DNA of 64,000 bases, taken from assembly GCA_964020085.1 (NCBI GenBank), contig OZ026607.1:19827606-19891605 (forward strand), read 5' to 3'. This DNA comes from Micromussa lordhowensis. Lineage: Eukaryota > Cnidaria > Anthozoa > Scleractinia > Lobophylliidae. Position 1 is the first letter of the stretch, and each line of letters opens with the position of its first letter. Positions 60,601-64,000 of the stretch are shown here, piece after piece. The notes below the pieces were generated by a model. That model was not told the origin of the DNA. It searched no databases and worked only from the letters and a program-made list of their open reading frames with translations. The translations under genes and the position numbers were made by a program.

Positions 60601-63600
60601 TTGGAGTAGGGGGGTCTAAAAACCTTTTATGGGAGGGGTATCGTTATTTTCTAGATTTTCTTTAGATAAGTTTATATGTTGCATGTATGCTACTTTTAAT
60701 TTCATAGTGATTTCAACATCAAAGTGGTAACTGTGGCAGATGGAAGCCAGAAAATACTCAAAGGTCATGAAGCTCCAGTGTTAAGCATAACAATTGATCC
60801 TAAAGATCAATACATTGTAAGTACAACTTGAAAGTTATTGCTCATACTGGTACTTAACGATGCTGGTAGGCTGTAATACTTCGAGTTCCAAGCTTGAAAC
60901 GGGAACTTTTTTCCTTTATCATCAGTCGTCAGAGCCTGACTTGAAGAGCATATCTAAGTCGCTATTATTACACAGCTGTGCGCAGTTGATGAATAAGAAG
61001 TATTAAGACATGAAACAAAACTATGTGAATCAATGTGATGTGATAAAATATCATAAAGATGAAATAAGGTAATAAACTTTGTTATATCCTTTCAGGATGT
61101 CTTAAAAACAGTGTCAAATTACAATATTATTTACCCTCTTATGTAGAGTATCTAAGATAAAACTAAGACAAAAAACGCTGACAAAAAAATTAAGATAACT
61201 ACGAAACTAAGGTGTTGAACAAATTGAAAACGTAAAATTGAAACAAAGTGATAATTTTCTTCAATTGATAACTAGAAGACCCTTAAATATATATGGAAAG
61301 CCAGAAATACTTGCAAAATTAAAGAGCAAGTGGGAGAAGATAGCCATTAATTAACGCTATCATTATGTAATGTTTGATTTTGTTGGGCATCTCAGGCTTC
61401 ATCAAGTTGCGATGGTACAGTAAAGATATGGAAGCTAGCAGATCAGGTATATGAACATTTTGATTTGCACATTAGCTAAATTAATTACCACTTTCTTTTT
61501 CATCTTCAAAATTATGATCGCAGTGATTCACATTTACTAATTTGAAGCAAAAATACCGCTTTTACCGGTTGGTAAAACGCAGTTAATGGAACATGACACC
61601 ACTTGAGGGTCAGGCTGTTTACGCTTGTCACGCAGTCCAGTAGGATAAACAATAGGACAATGCAGAAAGCTCAATTCATGAGTGAACGTTCCCTTATTCT
61701 AGTAGTTAGAACAAGCACTACTCACGTCTGTATTTTAGCTTCTATCTCGTGGTATAATCTAGCAAATATATCTTAGCTTCTCGTAGATTGGCTCATATAT
61801 TTGTTAGCTTCATTCATTTCTAACAGGCTCGCCACGTTGCGTCTATTTAGTTTATGGTACAGTTGTACCTATTGGTCGTTCTTTGAGACACTGTCTTGCT
61901 ATATAAATCTCAATACACTGTCAGAGGGCATTATCCTGGCAGCTTGCACGAGAGTACACAGTTTGTAACAATTTAGCTTTAAAATTTCCCACCTTCCCTC
62001 CCTTGGAGAAGGGCTTTTATTTATTATTTGCAAATAAACTGGGGTCACTCCTTGTGGTTCGGTTAAGTCTGCATAGCGACTTCCCCCAAGCTTTGGCATT
62101 GCTTGTGTCTTGCCATCTTATATCCTAGCCTTTATCTTGTCCGATCCAGCCTGTGCTGTGCTGGGGAGATAAGAAAGGCTCTGCCAATACTCTTGTTCTT
62201 TTCCCACATTAGTGGGGGAATAAGTGAGGCCTTTTGTTTGTGCACCTGTCTTGAAGTCGCGCAAAAACCTGCCACAGGGCTGTGTCCCCCTCTATTATGC
62301 CATATTGTTGTTTGCGTATTTTGTTGTGTTACCTTTTACCTGGTTGCGTTACATCTACTCATAGTTTCAATAACGGAATAGTGACATTAATTATTATTTT
62401 ATAACTACAAGACATGCAATAACTGGCTTTTTAAATTCTTATCGTTGCTATCAATTTATATTTTCATTGGCAGACTTGCATGAAAATATTTTCGATTCTT
62501 CCTAAAGTGAACGATGCAAGGTAGGCTACTCTTATGCTGCTGTAATTTTATTTATTAGTCAGTTAGCTGGCAGTTTAGTCAGTCGGAGGGACAGTCAGTC
62601 GGTCAGTCGGTCGGTCAGTCAGTGGGCTAGTAGTTCAGTTGAGTAGTAGGTCAGTCAGTCAGTCAATCCAGTCATTTAGTCAATTTGTTTGGCAACTGAC
62701 CAGACAGTTGGTTGATGGGTCAGTATGTTCAGTTGGTGGCTTGGTTGGTCAATTGGTCTGGCTGGCAGTCAGTCAGCCGGTCCACAGTTAAGTGCTGGCC
62801 TGGCAAGACATCAGCCAGGTCTAGAGATTGACTATTCTAGCAGTAGGGTGTACTGCTAGAAGAAACTGCTAATTTCATAGGGCTCAGCATTTTGATAATG
62901 ATAATGAGCCACAGTTTTGTACAATGCAAGTTATATTCATTTGAGAATTCTTTGAAAAGTAAGCCTCTTTTATTATGCACTAACTGAAGACATTTGACTA
63001 AAAACTGGTGATGTTGTTATGAATTAATACAGTTAATTAGTGAAAATTAAATTATTATTAATATAACGGTTATTAATTATTATCTGGCTTTCACTAGGAT
63101 CTCAAAGACACTGTGTCGGCTTGCCTGGCAACCTGGCAATGGCAAGGTAATTGTGCTGCATTATTAAATACACGTAACTGTATTTTCAGGACCCTTGATA
63201 TAAATTTTAGGTGTGGTGGCCAAATGATCAGTGATCTTCGTGTAAATCTTGACCCAGGCAATGGTGTTGTTCATGGGAACAATTTGCAGATCATGTGTGC
63301 TAGAGACATCCACTGTGTTAGTCGATGCCCTCGATCGACACCTCAGTTGACACTCAATCAACACTTGATTGACATCTCTCTCTACTTTTTGCAGACATGT
63401 CATTGAGTGTAAATCGATTCATATGAGTCGGTCGGTACTCGGCTGACTAGTGATGGACTGACAAGTGTTGATAGAGTGTTGGGTGTCCATCGACACTTGA
63501 CCATGGATGCCTTTAGCACACATGCTCCACATTTTCTACCCACATTGTCTCAATTAACTCTCACCCAGTTGTGTAAATAAATCTTGTTTGCACTAGCAAA

Positions 63601-63870
63601 TAGAATTTAGATTATCTTAAATTATCTTCTCTCTTTTTTGGAACTTTAGTATTTAGCTGTTCCTGTGGAGAAAACTGTCAAGGTACGAAAATATAATATT
63701 TATCATGTCACTGCAAATATTTTAAGGTGACTGAGTCATGTATTACATGTTACATTACATTTCTTTGTTAGTCATTGGCTAAACAAATATTGGCTGTTTC
63801 TCATTTTTAGGTTTATGAACAAGAAACTTGGACGACTGTTTTTAACCTGGAAAAAGATGGTCACAGCGAG
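57664..63870 (+). CDS. WDHD1: WDHD1/AND-1 (CTF4) N-terminal WD40 part, continues past the window
   Basis: Ten coding exons: 57664-57740, 58922-59033, 59609-59665, 60097-60188, 60708-60816, 61396-61446, 62474-62520, 63098-63146, 63650-63682, 63811-63870. All have AG/GT borders and consistent phases, giving 229 codons in the window. The start MSADRKPMRFAHSDGHTDVC, then LLTCGSDGDVRIYKDF, FPEGSPDGILTRF, LKGHEAPVLSITIDPKD, SSCDGTVKIWKLADQ, LCRLAWQPGNGK and AVPVEKTVKVYE follow animal WDHD1 closely. The protein (Ctf4 in yeast) is a nuclear trimeric hub linking the CMG helicase to DNA polymerase alpha; the N-terminal WD40 propeller seen here is the animal-specific half of the interaction surface. The SepB and HMG-box parts lie beyond the window. 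The start is the first ATG after the E2F-like site. Confidence 0.93.
62571..62790. repeat. CAGT/CGGT-rich simple repeat
   Basis: A run of imperfect tetranucleotides (AGTC, GGTC, TGGT) over about 220 bp in a WDHD1 intron. Confidence 0.75.
63315..63515. repeat. TTGACAC-type degenerate repeat
   Basis: Words such as CAGTTGACACTCAATCAACA and GTTGATAGAGTGTTGG occur in both orientations. The same vocabulary returns at 63945-64000, at the end of the window. Confidence 0.55.
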
Positions 63871-64000
63871 GTATCGATTTACCCCAAACTTGCCAATTTT
63901 TACAAAGAAATGGGATCATGTGTACTAAATCTGCCATCCTATGTCAATCAGTACCCTTGATCAACACTCCATCAACACCTTGGTTGACACCCAATTGACA

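Noticed and set aside
61615..62390. Possible solo LTR in a WDHD1 intron (TATA-like TATATAAATC and AATAAA in order)
   Set aside because: No TG..CA ends with a target duplication could be identified, so the pattern may be coincidental.

Overview
The window is animal nuclear DNA, most likely from an anthozoan cnidarian (a stony coral or sea anemone). It is AT-rich, genes are split into many short exons with GT..AG introns, and introns and spacers are packed with short inverted-repeat transposons and tRNA-derived SINEs. The calls below come from reading the sequence and recalling families; no search was run.

Layout. (1) 94-1695, minus: an intronless class A GPCR with a long cytoplasmic tail. (2) 1.7-8.3 kb: no gene recognised; a series of MITEs, including a 1.4 kb Harbinger-like element holding two other inverted-repeat elements. 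(3) 8277-46510, plus: a large gene read as the cnidarian RGS22 orthologue. I could place 26 coding exons with every splice phase consistent (about 1122 aa, four RGS-like blocks). Its introns hold a complete-looking Ngaro-type tyrosine-recombinase retrotransposon (16494-23510, antisense), an intronless LicD-family gene (37811-38692, antisense) and at least twenty MITE/SINE copies. (4) 46.5-50.6 kb: MITEs, one carrying a broken Myb/SANT-like domain. (5) 50591-55907, plus: exons of a serine-rich coiled-coil protein that I do not recognise; they may be a separate gene or a spliced 3' extension of the RGS22 gene. (6) 57664-63870 and beyond, plus: the first ten coding exons of WDHD1/AND-1, covering the start of its WD40 domain and running off the window, with an E2F-like site just upstream.

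The most unusual structure is the Ngaro-type element. A proline/glutamine-rich 5' exon ends in a phase-0 splice donor. The Gag zinc-knuckle ORF, the RT/RNase H ORF and the tyrosine recombinase ORF each begin directly at a phase-0 splice acceptor. This suggests that one leader exon is alternatively spliced to three downstream ORFs. The split direct repeats (A 81 bp, B 61 bp) are each identical between their two copies, yet the recombinase ORF has one in-frame stop.

The host genes have no evident functional link to each other: GPCR signalling, RGS22 (G-protein regulation, testis/cilia-associated in vertebrates), a LicD phosphotransferase-like enzyme and a replication factor.
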